DNA of 64,000 bases, taken from NCBI RefSeq assembly GCF_001653715.1, contig NZ_LWHQ01000020.1, positions 1 through 64,000 of the forward strand, given 5' to 3'. Each line of letters begins with the position of its first letter. The stretch's first letter is position 1. Both the position numbers and the translations under genes were made by a program. The notes under the pieces are model-generated. The model was not told where the DNA came from. It worked only from the letters and a program-made list of their open reading frames with translations, and did not search any database. The stretch is from Methylobacterium platani (GTDB lineage: Bacteria; Pseudomonadota; Alphaproteobacteria; Rhizobiales; Beijerinckiaceae). This document shows positions 18,153 to 27,217 of the stretch, in pieces.

Positions 18153-18182
18153 CTGTCAAAAGCTTCGCCGCTGCCCTACAAT
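18153..18182 (+). promoter_or_regulatory. Candidate promoter for the D,D-carboxypeptidase gene
   Basis: CTGTCA (18153-18158) and TACAAT (18177-18182) are 18 bases apart and would start transcription about 110 bases before the gene. It is the only good vegetative-type pair I find in the 348-base gap 17951-18298, which otherwise shows no gene. Confidence 0.4.
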
Positions 18183-18298
18183 CACGGTCGGTCCGCCGTG
18201 CGGTGCCCGGGGCGGCGCGACCGGACGGCCTCAACCGGGTGCCGGACGGTCGCGGGATGCGCCGCGGAGCGGCACCGGCACGACGGGAACTCATCGGA

Positions 18299-19852
18299 AT
18301 GCTGACACGTGCGCTGCTGCCGCGCCTCGCCGGACGCCTCTTCGGCCTCGGCGCCTTGCTGGCCGCCGGAACGGCGGGGGCCGTCACCGCGCCGATGCTG
18401 GTCGTCGACGTCGATTCCGGCAAGGTGATCTACAGCCAGGGCGCCACCGACCCGTGGTACCCGGCCTCGATCACCAAGCTGATGACGACCTACGTCGCCC
18501 TCGACATGGTGCGCCAGGGCCGCGCCTCGATGGACCAGCTGCTCACCATCTCGGAGGCGGCCGCCGCCGAGCCGCCCTCGAAGATGGGCTTCAAGCCCGG
18601 CACCCAGCTCACCCTCGACAACGCCCTCAAGATCATCATGGTGAAGTCGGCCAACGACGTCGCCTGGGCGATCGGCGAGAATCTCGGCGGCTCGATCGAC
18701 GGCTTCGCCGCGCAGATGAACGACACCGCGCAGCGCCTCGGCATGCGCGACAGCCACTGGTACAACCCCAACGGCCTGCCCGACGCGCGGCAATGGACCT
18801 CGGCCCGCGACATGGCGGTCCTCGCCCGGGCGCTCCTGCGCGACTTCCCCGAGAACCGCGAGCTGTTCTCGATCTCGGCGATCCAGTTCGGCCGCGCCGT
18901 GATGCCGAACCACAACGGCCTGCTCGGCCGCTATGCCGGCGTCGACGGGATGAAGACCGGCTTCATCTGTGCCGGCGGCTTCAACGTGGTGGCGACCGCC
19001 AACCGCAACGGCCGGCGCATCATCACCGTGGTGATGGGCCAGCCGAGCGCCCGCGAGCGCGACCTGAAGGCCGCCGACCTGTTCGATTACGGCTACGGCC
19101 AGTCGGGCTTCAGCTTCGGCGGCCAAACCCTCGCCGACCTGCCGACCTCGAGCATCGCCGCGCCGCCCGACATGCGGCCCTATATCTGCGACAAGCGCCG
19201 GCCGATGCCGACCGACGCCGATTCCTCCGCGGTGACCGCGGGCGCGGCGGCCGGCGGCAACGCCGACAACGCCAACGCCCAGCTGATGGCGGCGGGCGCG
19301 CCGCCCTCCTCGGCGCTCGCCTTCGCCACCATGAACAGCGCCGCCCTGCGCAACCGCGCCCTGCCGCCGCGGGCGCCGCTGCAGCCGGTGCTGGTCTGGA
19401 CCGGCCGCGACCCGGCCGAGAGCGCCATCGCGGCGACCGACGAGGCCGCGCCCGCCAAGGCCGCCAAGGCGGCGCCCCGGGTGAAGCTGGCCAAGCCCGC
19501 ACCGCACAGGCCGGCCCCGAGCCGCAGCATCGCGGCCACCGGCGCGACCGTGCCCCAGCCCAAGCTTCTCGCCCGCCAGAAGGCCTCCGCGCCCGCCGCG
19601 GCCTCCGCCTTCGCCTCGACCGGCCCCGCCACCGCGGTGATCGCCGAGCCGAAGGACCAGAAGGGCCACAAGGCGGCGGCCAGGCCAGCCGTGAAGCCGG
19701 CCGCCAAGCCGGCGGGAAAGCCCGCCCAGAAGGCCGAGGCCAAGGACGGCGCCAAGGACGGCGCCAAGGATGTAGCCAAGAGCGCGGCCAAGAGCGCCGC
19801 CAAGACGCAGAAGACCGCCGCCAAGTCGTCGGCGCACAAGAAGGACGACTGA
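18299..19852 (+). CDS. D-alanyl-D-alanine carboxypeptidase (S11) with long Lys/Ala-rich tail
   Basis: A 517-aa exported penicillin-binding protein that trims the terminal D-Ala of peptidoglycan stem peptides. It has a signal peptide (about 1-28). The three active-site motifs are S57-I-T-K60, S117-A-N119 and K219-T-G221. The catalytic domain ends near residue 285. Instead of the PBP5 beta-sandwich and amphipathic anchor, there are over 200 residues of Ala/Pro/Lys-rich low complexity, ending in repeated AK-D-G-AK and AK-S-A-AK units like a histone H1 tail. ATG 18299. The next gene starts 4 nt downstream. Confidence 0.9.
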   Translation: MLTRALLPRLAGRLFGLGALLAAGTAGAVTAPMLVVDVDSGKVIYSQGATDPWYPASITKLMTTYVALDMVRQGRASMDQLLTISEAAAAEPPSKMGFKPGTQLTLDNALKIIMVKSANDVAWAIGENLGGSIDGFAAQMNDTAQRLGMRDSHWYNPNGLPDARQWTSARDMAVLARALLRDFPENRELFSISAIQFGRAVMPNHNGLLGRYAGVDGMKTGFICAGGFNVVATANRNGRRIITVVMGQPSARERDLKAADLFDYGYGQSGFSFGGQTLADLPTSSIAAPPDMRPYICDKRRPMPTDADSSAVTAGAAAGGNADNANAQLMAAGAPPSSALAFATMNSAALRNRALPPRAPLQPVLVWTGRDPAESAIAATDEAAPAKAAKAAPRVKLAKPAPHRPAPSRSIAATGATVPQPKLLARQKASAPAAASAFASTGPATAVIAEPKDQKGHKAAARPAVKPAAKPAGKPAQKAEAKDGAKDGAKDVAKSAAKSAAKTQKTAAKSSAHKKDD

Positions 19853-19856
19853 GCCG

Positions 19857-20627
19857 GTGGGCGCCGGCGCGGCGCCGTCCCTCTGCCCGGACGAGGTCCT
19901 GGCCTATCGCCGCAGCCGGACCCGCTTCGCGCCCGGCGAAGGCCTCGCCCTCGACGAAGCCTACCGCCTCGCGCACCTACCCCTGGTGGCGCCCGGCCAT
20001 CCGGGCGTGATCCGGTCCCGCGCGGGCCGATCCTACGAGAACGGGCGCCATCCCCGCATCGTGTCGCTGGTCCTGCCGGTGCCGCATGCGCGCCTCGCCG
20101 CCCCGGCCCATGCCGCGCTGGAGCGGGACCTGCGCGCGGCTCCCTTCGCGGCGAAGATCGCCTGGGACGTCGCGGCACGGCGCACGGACCGCCTGCACGC
20201 CACCCTGTGCGGCTCCCTGGCGGTCGGGCCCAGGGCGGTGCCGACCGTCTCGCCGGAGCAGCGGAGGGCGCTCGCCGCCCTCGGCCCGGTCACGGTCGAA
20301 TTGCGCGGGCTGTTCTCCGGCACCGTCAATCTCGGCCGGCTCTACCTGCGGGTCTACCCCGAATGCCGCGACGGCGCCGACGTGCTGGGCGCGATCCAGC
20401 GGATCATGGGCCGGCCGGAAACCGGGCTCTACCTCGTCGGCCTGCACAATCTCGTCGACGACCTCGACCCGCGGGAGGCCGCGGCCCTCGCCGACCTGAT
20501 CGCGCGCTGGTGGGACCGGCCGATCCTGCGCCTCGCGGTCGATGCGCTCTGCCTGCTGTGGGCGACCGACGACCTCGTGCTCGACGGGGGCGTGCTGGGG
20601 CGGGTTCCGCTCACCGCGCGGGATTGA
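19857..20627 (+). CDS. Conserved-looking protein of unknown function
   Basis: A 256-aa soluble protein beginning with GTG 4 nt after the carboxypeptidase stop. No family is recognised. It is Arg/Ala/Leu-rich, without signal peptide. One HxT-type motif (RLHATLCGSL, about 118-127) recalls 2H phosphoesterases, but I see no second HxT/S, so that idea stays weak. The C-terminal third (YLVGLHNLVDDLDPREAAAL) has a helical pattern. Its position argues for cotranscription with the preceding gene and perhaps with cobW (51-base gap). Confidence 0.7.
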   Translation: MGAGAAPSLCPDEVLAYRRSRTRFAPGEGLALDEAYRLAHLPLVAPGHPGVIRSRAGRSYENGRHPRIVSLVLPVPHARLAAPAHAALERDLRAAPFAAKIAWDVAARRTDRLHATLCGSLAVGPRAVPTVSPEQRRALAALGPVTVELRGLFSGTVNLGRLYLRVYPECRDGADVLGAIQRIMGRPETGLYLVGLHNLVDDLDPREAAALADLIARWWDRPILRLAVDALCLLWATDDLVLDGGVLGRVPLTARD

Positions 20628-20678
20628 CGTTCGGCGACGGGATGCGCAGTTCGCGGTGACTGCTCGACGAGACCGCAC

Positions 20679-21788
20679 ATGACCGACGCCCCCGGCCGCC
20701 CCGCGCCGATCCCGCTCACCGTCCTCACCGGCTTTCTCGGGGCCGGCAAGACCACGCTGCTCAACCGGCTCCTGCGGGCGCCGGAGCTCGCCGACACCGT
20801 GGTCATCGTCAACGAGTTCGGCGAGATCGGGCTCGATCACCTGCTGATCGAGACGGTGGACGAGGGGATGATCCTGCTCGGGGCCGGCTGCCTGTGCTGC
20901 ACCGTGCGCGGCGACCTGATCGCGACGCTGGAAGACCTGCTGCGCAAGCGCGACAACGGGCGGATCGAGCCGTTCCGCCGGGTGGTGATCGAGACCACCG
21001 GCCTCGCCGATCCGGCGCCGATCCTGCACGCGCTGCTCTACCACCCCTACGTGGCGATGCGGTACGCGCTCCAGGGCGTGGTCACGGTGGTCGACGCGGT
21101 CAACGGCGCCGGCACCCTCGACGCGCATCCGGAGGCCCTGCGCCAGGTCGCGGTGGCCGACCGGCTGGTCCTGACCAAGGCCGACCTCGCCGGGGACGGG
21201 GGCGCGGCCCTGCGCGCCCGCCTCGGCCAGATCAACCCCGGCGCACCGATCCTGGCACCGGACGCCCCCGCCGACGCCCTGCTGGCCGGCCTGTTCGACC
21301 TCGACGGCAAGGTCGCGGACGTGCGGGCCTGGCTGGGTGCGGAGGCGGATCACGGCGACCATCATCACGGTCACGATCACCACCACGGCCATCACCACCA
21401 CCACGACGTCAACCGCCACGACGCGGCGATCCGCGCCTTCCACCTGGTGAGCGACGCGCCGGTGCCGCGCTCCGCCTTCGAGATGTTCCTCGACCTGCTG
21501 CGCTCGGCCCACGGCCCCAAGCTCCTGCGCCTGAAGGGGCTGGTGGCGCTCGCCGACGATCCCGGCCGGCCGGTCGTGGTGCACGGGGTGCAGCACGTCG
21601 TGCACACGCCCGCGATCCTGCCGGCCTGGCCCGACGGCGACACCCGCTCGCGGCTGGTCCTGATCGTGCGCGACCTCGATCCCGCCTTCGTGCGCCGGCT
21701 GTGGGATGCGTTCCTGGGCCGACCGGTCCTCGACGGGCCGGACGCCGCGGCGCTGAGCGACAACCCGCTGGCGATCCCGGGAGGCTGA
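20679..21788 (+). CDS. CobW/COG0523-family GTPase with His-rich metal loop
   Basis: A 369-aa G3E GTPase, a putative metallochaperone. P-loop GFLGAGKTT (about 18-26), the COG0523 metal motif GCLCCTVRGDL (CxCC, about 71-81), and base-recognition TKAD. Between the GTPase domain and the C-terminal CobW_C domain lies a stretch of about 25 residues dominated by His and Asp (21349-21408), likely a metal store or donor site. No Zur-like operator is evident upstream. Family members serve zinc, cobalt or nitrile hydratase; which metal is not determined here. ATG start with GACGAGACC upstream. Confidence 0.9.
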   Translation: MTDAPGRPAPIPLTVLTGFLGAGKTTLLNRLLRAPELADTVVIVNEFGEIGLDHLLIETVDEGMILLGAGCLCCTVRGDLIATLEDLLRKRDNGRIEPFRRVVIETTGLADPAPILHALLYHPYVAMRYALQGVVTVVDAVNGAGTLDAHPEALRQVAVADRLVLTKADLAGDGGAALRARLGQINPGAPILAPDAPADALLAGLFDLDGKVADVRAWLGAEADHGDHHHGHDHHHGHHHHHDVNRHDAAIRAFHLVSDAPVPRSAFEMFLDLLRSAHGPKLLRLKGLVALADDPGRPVVVHGVQHVVHTPAILPAWPDGDTRSRLVLIVRDLDPAFVRRLWDAFLGRPVLDGPDAAALSDNPLAIPGG

Positions 21789-21886
21789 GGCCGGGAGGCA
21801 CGGCTCTTGAAACGCCCCTCCCGGAGCGGCCGCCAGGGCCGCACCTCCGTCCCGTTCCGGGACGGATGACCCGGAACGAGGCGGCG

Positions 21887-22846
21887 ATGAGCACTCCCTT
21901 CACGCTGATCGAGGGCGGCAAGCCCGGCGCGGTGAGGCTGCGGGCGGAGCTGCGCCATCCCTCGTCGCTGCGCGAGACCGAGGTCGAGGCCTGGCGCAGC
22001 CTGATGGGCCGGGCGCTCGAGCCGAGCGTCTACGCCGATCCCGACTTCACGCTGACGATGGCGCAGCACCTCGCCGACGGTCAGACCCTGGCGCTGCTGC
22101 TGGTCTGGCAGGACGGCCTGCGCACGCCGATCCTGCGCGGGCTGCTGCCGCTGCGCCTGCCGGCGCGCCAGGGCCTCGCCGGGCGCGCGCAGCTCTGGCG
22201 CCTGCCGCTCGCCGGCACGGCCGAGGCGGCGATCGATGCCGACCAGGCCGGCGCGGTGCTGCGCGCCGCCCTCGACCACCTGCGCCAATCGTCCTTGCGT
22301 CTCGTCGACCTGCACTGGCCCGACCTGCGGCCGGATTCCGGCCTCGCCGTCGCCCTCGGCGAGGCCGCCGGCAGCACGGGTCGTCGCCTCGCGGTCACCG
22401 AGCAGGCCGCCTTGCCGGCCTCCGCGCCGGCGCCCCTGACCCTGCCGTCGGGCCGCACCTCCCTCGAGCGGGTGCGCGAACCGGCGCGCCTGCGCGACGC
22501 CGTCGAGCATTTCCTGGTGCTCGACGCGCGGCGCGGACCCGGAAGCCTGCTCGCCGATCCCGCTGCGGCGACGGCCTTCCGCGTGGTGACGCGGCGCTTC
22601 GCCCACCGGCGGCAGGCCTGCGTCGATCTGGTGCGGCGAGACGGGGAGGTGGTGGCCGCGGCGGTGCATCTCGCCACCGGGCGGCACGACACGATCTGGC
22701 GCCAGGCCGGCCTCGGCCTCGCCCAAGCCCCCGCGGTCGCGCCGGAGCCCGCCCGGGTCGAGGCCCTGGTCACGGTCGGGCCGGCCGGCGCCGCCCGGCC
22801 GGCCCGGGAGCGGACGGTCCTGCAGCGCCTGTGGCGACGGGCGTGA
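21887..22846 (+). CDS. GNAT-like acetyltransferase, CelD/BcsL type
   Basis: A 319-aa protein resembling the CelD/BcsL group of GNAT-fold proteins. Early residues EAWRSLMGRALEPSVYADPDF (about 34-54, shown by its key W, L, P and F) match their usual N-terminal pattern. The middle LVDLHWPDL and the final ACVDLVRRDGEVVAAAVHL would be GNAT strands. Start chosen at ATG 21887, with CGAGG 7 bases upstream; an in-frame ATG at 21866 adds seven residues. Substrate unknown; relatives act on polysaccharide or lipid pathways. It ends 9 bases from the convergent HPr gene. Confidence 0.65.
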   Translation: MSTPFTLIEGGKPGAVRLRAELRHPSSLRETEVEAWRSLMGRALEPSVYADPDFTLTMAQHLADGQTLALLLVWQDGLRTPILRGLLPLRLPARQGLAGRAQLWRLPLAGTAEAAIDADQAGAVLRAALDHLRQSSLRLVDLHWPDLRPDSGLAVALGEAAGSTGRRLAVTEQAALPASAPAPLTLPSGRTSLERVREPARLRDAVEHFLVLDARRGPGSLLADPAAATAFRVVTRRFAHRRQACVDLVRRDGEVVAAAVHLATGRHDTIWRQAGLGLAQAPAVAPEPARVEALVTVGPAGAARPARERTVLQRLWRRA

Positions 22847-22855
22847 GGGGCGGCG

Positions 22856-23185
22856 CTACTCGTCCTCGCCGAAGCGATTGGCAAGGAGGGCGCTGATCGC
22901 CTCCATGCACGAATCCTGGTCGGGGCCGAGGGCCGTGACCCGGATGCTGGTGCCCTGGGCGGCCCCGAGGGTGAGAAGGCCCATGATCGAGCGGCCGCCG
23001 ACCGTCTCGCCGCCCCGGCTCACCGTGACCTCGGAGCCGAACTTCTCCACCGTCTGGACGAACTTGGCGGAGGCGCGGGCGTGGAGACCGCGGCGGTTGA
23101 TGATCGGCAGGTCGCGGGCGCTGGCGCCCTCGGGCACCGGCGGGAGATCGCCATCCTCGTCGTCGGTGTCGGTGAAAGACGTCAT
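22856..23185 (-). CDS. HPr family phosphocarrier protein (PTS-Ntr type)
   Basis: A 109-aa HPr/NPr. The active-site histidine is H35 in RRGLHARASAKFV. The regulatory serine region, GGRSIMGLLTLGAAQG, is the target of HprK. An acidic N-terminal extension of about 25 residues (TDTDDEDGDL) precedes the fold; plain HPr is about 85-90 aa. ATG 23185. With EIIA and HprK on the same strand it forms the truncated, regulatory PTS of alphaproteobacteria, which has no sugar permease. Confidence 0.93.
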   Translation of the reverse strand: MTSFTDTDDEDGDLPPVPEGASARDLPIINRRGLHARASAKFVQTVEKFGSEVTVSRGGETVGGRSIMGLLTLGAAQGTSIRVTALGPDQDSCMEAISALLANRFGEDE

Positions 23186-23361
23186 CGGTCGGGGCACCTG
23201 CTCGGAGCCGGTTCGGACCGGCTGCGGCGGTCGTCCGGCCCTCGCGCGCGTCCTGCGAGCCCGCGCGCAACTTGGGGATCGGCCCGATCCGGTTGCCGGG
23301 CCGGGGAGGGAAGCTAGAGCGCGCGACGCCGAAGGCGAGAGGCCGCGCCGCGCCCGCCGGG

Positions 23362-23763
23362 CTATTTTCCGGCCAGGACCCGCGAGGCGACGTTGATGTA
23401 CTTGCGCCCCGCCTCCTGGGCGTGGAGCACCGCCTCGCCGAGGGATTCCTCGTCGCGCACGCTGGCGAGCTTGATCAGCATCGGCAGGTTGATGCCGGCG
23501 ACCACCTCGACCGAGCCACCGTTCATGCAGGAGAGCGCGAGATTCGAGGGCGTGCCGCCGAACATGTCGGTCAGCACGACGACGCCGTCGCCGGAATTCA
23601 CCCGGCACACCGCCGACATGATGTCCTTGCGCCGGACCTCCATGTCGTCTTCGGGGCCGATGGTGATCGTCTCGAGCTGCTCCTGCGGCCCGACGACGTG
23701 CTCCAGCGCGGCCTTGAATTCCGTCGCGAGCAGGCCGTGGGTGACGAGCACCATTCCAATCAT
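23362..23763 (-). CDS. PTS EIIA component, mannose family (regulatory)
   Basis: A 133-aa EIIA-Man-like domain. Phospho-acceptor H9 lies in MVLVTHG, and LTDMFGGTPSN (about 66-76) is the family core. No IIB, IIC or IID partner is nearby, so it is a regulatory EIIA fed by HPr. ATG 23763 fits the family start; a longer open frame upstream adds non-homologous residues. It lies 88 bases after hprK and 176 before the HPr gene. Confidence 0.92.
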   Translation of the reverse strand: MIGMVLVTHGLLATEFKAALEHVVGPQEQLETITIGPEDDMEVRRKDIMSAVCRVNSGDGVVVLTDMFGGTPSNLALSCMNGGSVEVVAGINLPMLIKLASVRDEESLGEAVLHAQEAGRKYINVASRVLAGK

Positions 23764-23851
23764 CGACACGAGTTCCGACGCCCCGTTGGAGCCGAGCCGC
23801 CATTTTGTGCAGCGCAAAGGCGAGCGCAAGAGCAATGCGGCGAAATCCGCA

Positions 23852-24301
23852 TCAATCGGTCATCATCATGACACGGAGGCGGCGCCAACGCCACAACACC
23901 GTTCCGGCCCGGCCGGGGCCCGGCGACAGGATCGTCCTGGGCAGCGCCACCCCGTGGAGAAGGACCGTCTCCTGCGCCGTCTCGGGCATCCGCGGTGCCC
24001 CCTCGGCGAGGTCGACGACGAGGCGCAGAACCGCCGAAGGCACCGCCGGTTCAACGGCTTGCAGCCCGAGGCCGCGCAGCTCGAGCAGGCCCGGGAGGGC
24101 CGGGTGCGGGGCGGCGACGAGGCGCCCGTGCCGCTGCGTCAGAGCCACCCGGTCGTCGGCGACGAGGGCCGCGAAGAGGCCCGAGATAGCGCCGAGCCCG
24201 AGAAGATCACGCACCAGGGTCGATTTGCCGCTGCCCGACGCGCCGCGGATCAGGATCCCGTCCTCGCCCACCACAACGCAGCTGGCATGAACCGCGGCCA
24301 C
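23852..24301 (-). CDS. hprK: HPr kinase/phosphorylase, short alphaproteobacterial form
   Basis: A 149-aa HprK catalytic domain that phosphorylates and dephosphorylates HPr on Ser. Walker A GASGSGKST (20-28), LVADDRVAL (48-56) and the conserved RGLGL (about 76-80) are present. The N-terminal domain of Firmicute HprK (about 310 aa) is missing, as usual in alphaproteobacteria. GTG start at 24301, five bases after the chvG stop, hence translationally coupled. The last 15 residues are unusual (RWRRLRVMMMTD). Confidence 0.88.
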   Translation of the reverse strand: MAAVHASCVVVGEDGILIRGASGSGKSTLVRDLLGLGAISGLFAALVADDRVALTQRHGRLVAAPHPALPGLLELRGLGLQAVEPAVPSAVLRLVVDLAEGAPRMPETAQETVLLHGVALPRTILSPGPGRAGTVLWRWRRLRVMMMTD

Positions 24302-24306
24302 GTCGG

Positions 24307-26148
24307 TCAGCGGCTCTGGGCCGGGATCCGGACGATGAAGCGGGCGCCGAGCAGGGCCGGATCGCCGTCCTCGTCCGGGGCCCCGAGGCGGTTCTCGGCC
24401 CGGATCGTGCCGCGATGAGCCTGGACGATCTGGCGCGAGATCGACAGGCCGAGACCCGAATTCTGCCCGAAGCCCTGTTCCGGCCGGTCGGTGTAGAAGC
24501 GCTCGAAGATCCGCTCCAGCGCATGGGGCGGGATGCCGGGGCCGTCATCCTCCACGGTGAGCTCGACGGCGTTGCGCCGGCGCCGCAGCATCACCCGGAC
24601 GGTCGCGCCCTTGGGCGAGAACGAGCGGGCATTGTCGAGGAGGTTGTTGACCACCTGGCCGAGCCGGCTGTCGTGGCCGAGGATCGCGAACGGATCCTCG
24701 CTGCCGGCGGGAGCGGGCTCCACCGTCAGGTCGATGGAGGCGTCGCCCCGGCGCCGGCGCTCGTTGGCGACCGACACCACCGTGGTGATGAGCTTCCTCA
24801 GATCCACCCGCCCGGCCTCGGCCCGGGCGAGCTCGGCATCGAGGCGCGAGGCGTCGGCGATGTCGCTGATCAGCCGGTCGAGGCGCTTCACGTCGTGCTG
24901 GATGACCTGCATCAGCCGGCCGCGCGATTCGTCGGTCCTGGCCAGCGGCAGGGTCTCGACGGCGCTGCGGAGCGAGGTGAGGGGATTCTTCAGCTCGTGC
25001 GAGACGTCCGCGGCGAAGTTCTCGATCGCGTCGAGGCGGCGGTAGAGCGCCTGGGTCATGTCGCGCAGCGCCCCCGAGAGGTGGCCGATCTCGTCGGTGC
25101 GGCGGGTGAAGTCGGGGATCTCCTGGCGCGACTTGATGCCGGTGCGGACCCGCTCGGCGGCCTCCGCCAGACGCCCGACCGGGCCGACGATCTGGCCGGC
25201 GACCAGCATCGACAGCACCACCATCACGAGGGCCGCGATGATGAAGACCTGCAGGAGCGAGAACCGCTCGGCCGCGATGATCTTGTCGATGTCGCCTTCC
25301 TGGGTCGAGAGCAGCAGGGCGCCCCGGACGGTGCGGCCGCGCTGGATCGGCACCGCCACCGACACGATGGTCTCGCCCGGGCCGTTGCGGCGCACCAGGG
25401 TGCCGCGGGCCCCGGCCAGCGCCCGCTGCACCTCCGGCAGGGTGCGCCCGTCCGCGGGACCCGGCTCGTCGGCGGAGGAGGGGCGGCCGAGGCCCGGGAC
25501 ATGCGTGCGCACCGCGTTCCAGGCCTGCTCGATCAGGCTCGGGCGCTCCTTGTGCGCGGCGGGCGGGTCGCGGCTGAGGTCGCCGCGGATGTAGAGGCCG
25601 CGCGAATCGATCAGCATCGTGCCGTCGCGGTCGTAAACCCGGGCGCGGGTGCCGGTCGGGGTGATCAGGCGGCGCAGGAGCGGGGCCACCCGCTCCGGGT
25701 TGAGGGAGAATTCGAGGCCCGAGGGCGCCTCGTCGCCGAAGGCCCCACCCTCGCCGGCCTGGAGCTGGAGCAGGCGGTCGGGATCGATGGTGATCGCGTC
25801 GGTATCGACGGTCGCGGAGGCCGCGATCGCGCCCGCGATGATGTCGCCCTGCGTCAGCAGGCTCTGGACCCGCGCCTCGATCAGGCCCTGGCGGAACTGG
25901 TTGAGGTAGAGGAAGCCGATCAGCAGCGCGATCAGCCCGGCGAGGTTCAGGACCACGATCCGCCGGGTCAGGCTCGAGGCGAAGCGCTCCGCGATCCAGC
26001 GCCGGATGCTGCGCAGCCCGAACGGCTCGCGCGCCGCCTCGGCGTCCGGATCGATCTCGCTCGACGGCCTCACCGGGGTGACGCCCAGGGAGCGGACCTT
26101 GCCGCCCAGCAGGCGGCGAACGGCGCCGAGGCCGGATCCATCGCTCAC
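24307..26148 (-). CDS. chvG: Sensor histidine kinase ChvG
   Basis: A 613-aa membrane kinase. First transmembrane segment about 66-83 (VVLNLAGLIALLIGFLYL), a periplasmic sensor of about 200 residues, second segment about 290-312, HAMP, HisKA with phospho-His in VSHELKNPLTSL, and HATPase_c with NNLLDNARSF (N box) and VEDDGPGIP (G1). ChvG/ExoS relatives sense acid and envelope stress in Rhizobiales and work with ChvI. It is 28 bases downstream of the regulator gene. Cotranscribed with hprK. Confidence 0.93.
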   Translation of the reverse strand: MSDGSGLGAVRRLLGGKVRSLGVTPVRPSSEIDPDAEAAREPFGLRSIRRWIAERFASSLTRRIVVLNLAGLIALLIGFLYLNQFRQGLIEARVQSLLTQGDIIAGAIAASATVDTDAITIDPDRLLQLQAGEGGAFGDEAPSGLEFSLNPERVAPLLRRLITPTGTRARVYDRDGTMLIDSRGLYIRGDLSRDPPAAHKERPSLIEQAWNAVRTHVPGLGRPSSADEPGPADGRTLPEVQRALAGARGTLVRRNGPGETIVSVAVPIQRGRTVRGALLLSTQEGDIDKIIAAERFSLLQVFIIAALVMVVLSMLVAGQIVGPVGRLAEAAERVRTGIKSRQEIPDFTRRTDEIGHLSGALRDMTQALYRRLDAIENFAADVSHELKNPLTSLRSAVETLPLARTDESRGRLMQVIQHDVKRLDRLISDIADASRLDAELARAEAGRVDLRKLITTVVSVANERRRRGDASIDLTVEPAPAGSEDPFAILGHDSRLGQVVNNLLDNARSFSPKGATVRVMLRRRRNAVELTVEDDGPGIPPHALERIFERFYTDRPEQGFGQNSGLGLSISRQIVQAHRGTIRAENRLGAPDEDGDPALLGARFIVRIPAQSR

Positions 26149-26175
26149 GCGGTCAAATCTCTCGAGAACAAGCGC

Positions 26176-26892
26176 CTACATTTCCTTGAAACGGTAGCCG
26201 ACGCCGTACAGCGTCTCGATCATGTCGAAGCTGTTGTCGGTCACCTTGAACTTCTTGCGCAGGCGCTTGATGTGGCTGTCGATGGTGCGGTCGTCGACGT
26301 AGACCTGGTCGTCGTAGGCCGCGTCCATCAGGGCGTTGCGGCTCTTCACGACGCCGGGGCGCTGGGCGAGCGCCTGCAGGATCAGGAACTCGGTCACGGT
26401 CAGCGTCACCGGCTCGCCCTTCCAGGTGCAGGTGTGGCGCTCCGGGTCCATCATCAGCTGGCCGCGCTCCAGCGAGCGGGCGGCGGCGGCCTCCGCCTCC
26501 CGGGCCGAGGCGCCGGGCCCCGCCTCCTTGGCGGCGAAGCGGCGCAGCACCGCCTTGACGCGCTCGACCAGGAGACGCTGCGAGAACGGCTTCCGGATGA
26601 AGTCGTCGGCGCCCATCTTGAGGCCGAACAGCTCGTCGATCTCCTCGTCCTTCGAGGTCAGGAAGATGACCGGGATGTCGGATTTCTGGCGTAGGCGGCG
26701 CAGCAGCTCCATCCCGTCCATGCGCGGCATCTTGATGTCGAAGATCGCGAGGTCGGGCGGCGAATGCTTCAGGCCGTCGAGGGCGGAAGCGCCGTCGGTG
26801 TAGGTCTGGATCCTGTACCCCTCGGTCTCCAGGGCGATCGACACGGAGGTCAGGATGTTGCGGTCGTCATCGACGAGGGCGATGGTCGGCAT
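26176..26892 (-). CDS. chvI: DNA-binding response regulator ChvI
   Basis: A 238-aa OmpR-type regulator. Receiver: acidic D8-D10, phospho-acceptor D52 ([10 protein letters not shown]), Thr in FLTSKDE, Lys in IRKPFS. DNA-binding winged helix: [19 protein letters not shown] and [16 protein letters not shown], ending with YGVGYRFKE. Start at ATG 26892 because AGGGA lies at ideal distance (six bases); ATG 26898 directly abuts that site. It controls envelope and central metabolism genes in relatives, often including pckA, which lies nearby on the opposite strand. Confidence 0.95.
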   Translation of the reverse strand: MPTIALVDDDRNILTSVSIALETEGYRIQTYTDGASALDGLKHSPPDLAIFDIKMPRMDGMELLRRLRQKSDIPVIFLTSKDEEIDELFGLKMGADDFIRKPFSQRLLVERVKAVLRRFAAKEAGPGASAREAEAAAARSLERGQLMMDPERHTCTWKGEPVTLTVTEFLILQALAQRPGVVKSRNALMDAAYDDQVYVDDRTIDSHIKRLRKKFKVTDNSFDMIETLYGVGYRFKEM

Positions 26893-27217
26893 GGGCATTC
26901 CCTGGGGGCGCGGGCGTCGCCCGCAGGACATACCGGCCCTGCTGAACGTCACCCGACTGGAACCGGTTCCGGACCCGGCAGATCTCGGGCATGGCGGCTC
27001 TGCCCAAAAAGGCTGGACAGTGGCCGCGACGCCACGATTTCGACTCCCTTAAGGCCATCTCGCCGAAAAAGCGAGCACCCGTGGCGAGGCCGCCACAGGT
27101 TGCCACGACCGGGCTCGCGACGAGCGTCCCGGGCCCGCGGCGTCGCGCGGCCTGGACGGGCCCTCGCGCCGACGCCAAGGTAAGGCGCGAGAGACGCGCG
27201 ACGAGGGGGGAGACCGC
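26893..27217. promoter_or_regulatory. Divergent promoter region chvI / PNPOx-like gene
   Basis: A 325-base gap between two divergent genes. It should hold the chvI promoter (minus) and that of the PNPOx-like gene (plus). I see no convincing -35/-10 pair, RNA gene or repeat. A Shine-Dalgarno-like GGGGGGAGA sits just before the plus-strand start. Confidence 0.4.

Noticed and set aside
19857..20627. 2H phosphoesterase (LigT/CPDase) assignment
   Set aside because: Only one HxT motif is seen; the second required motif is absent.
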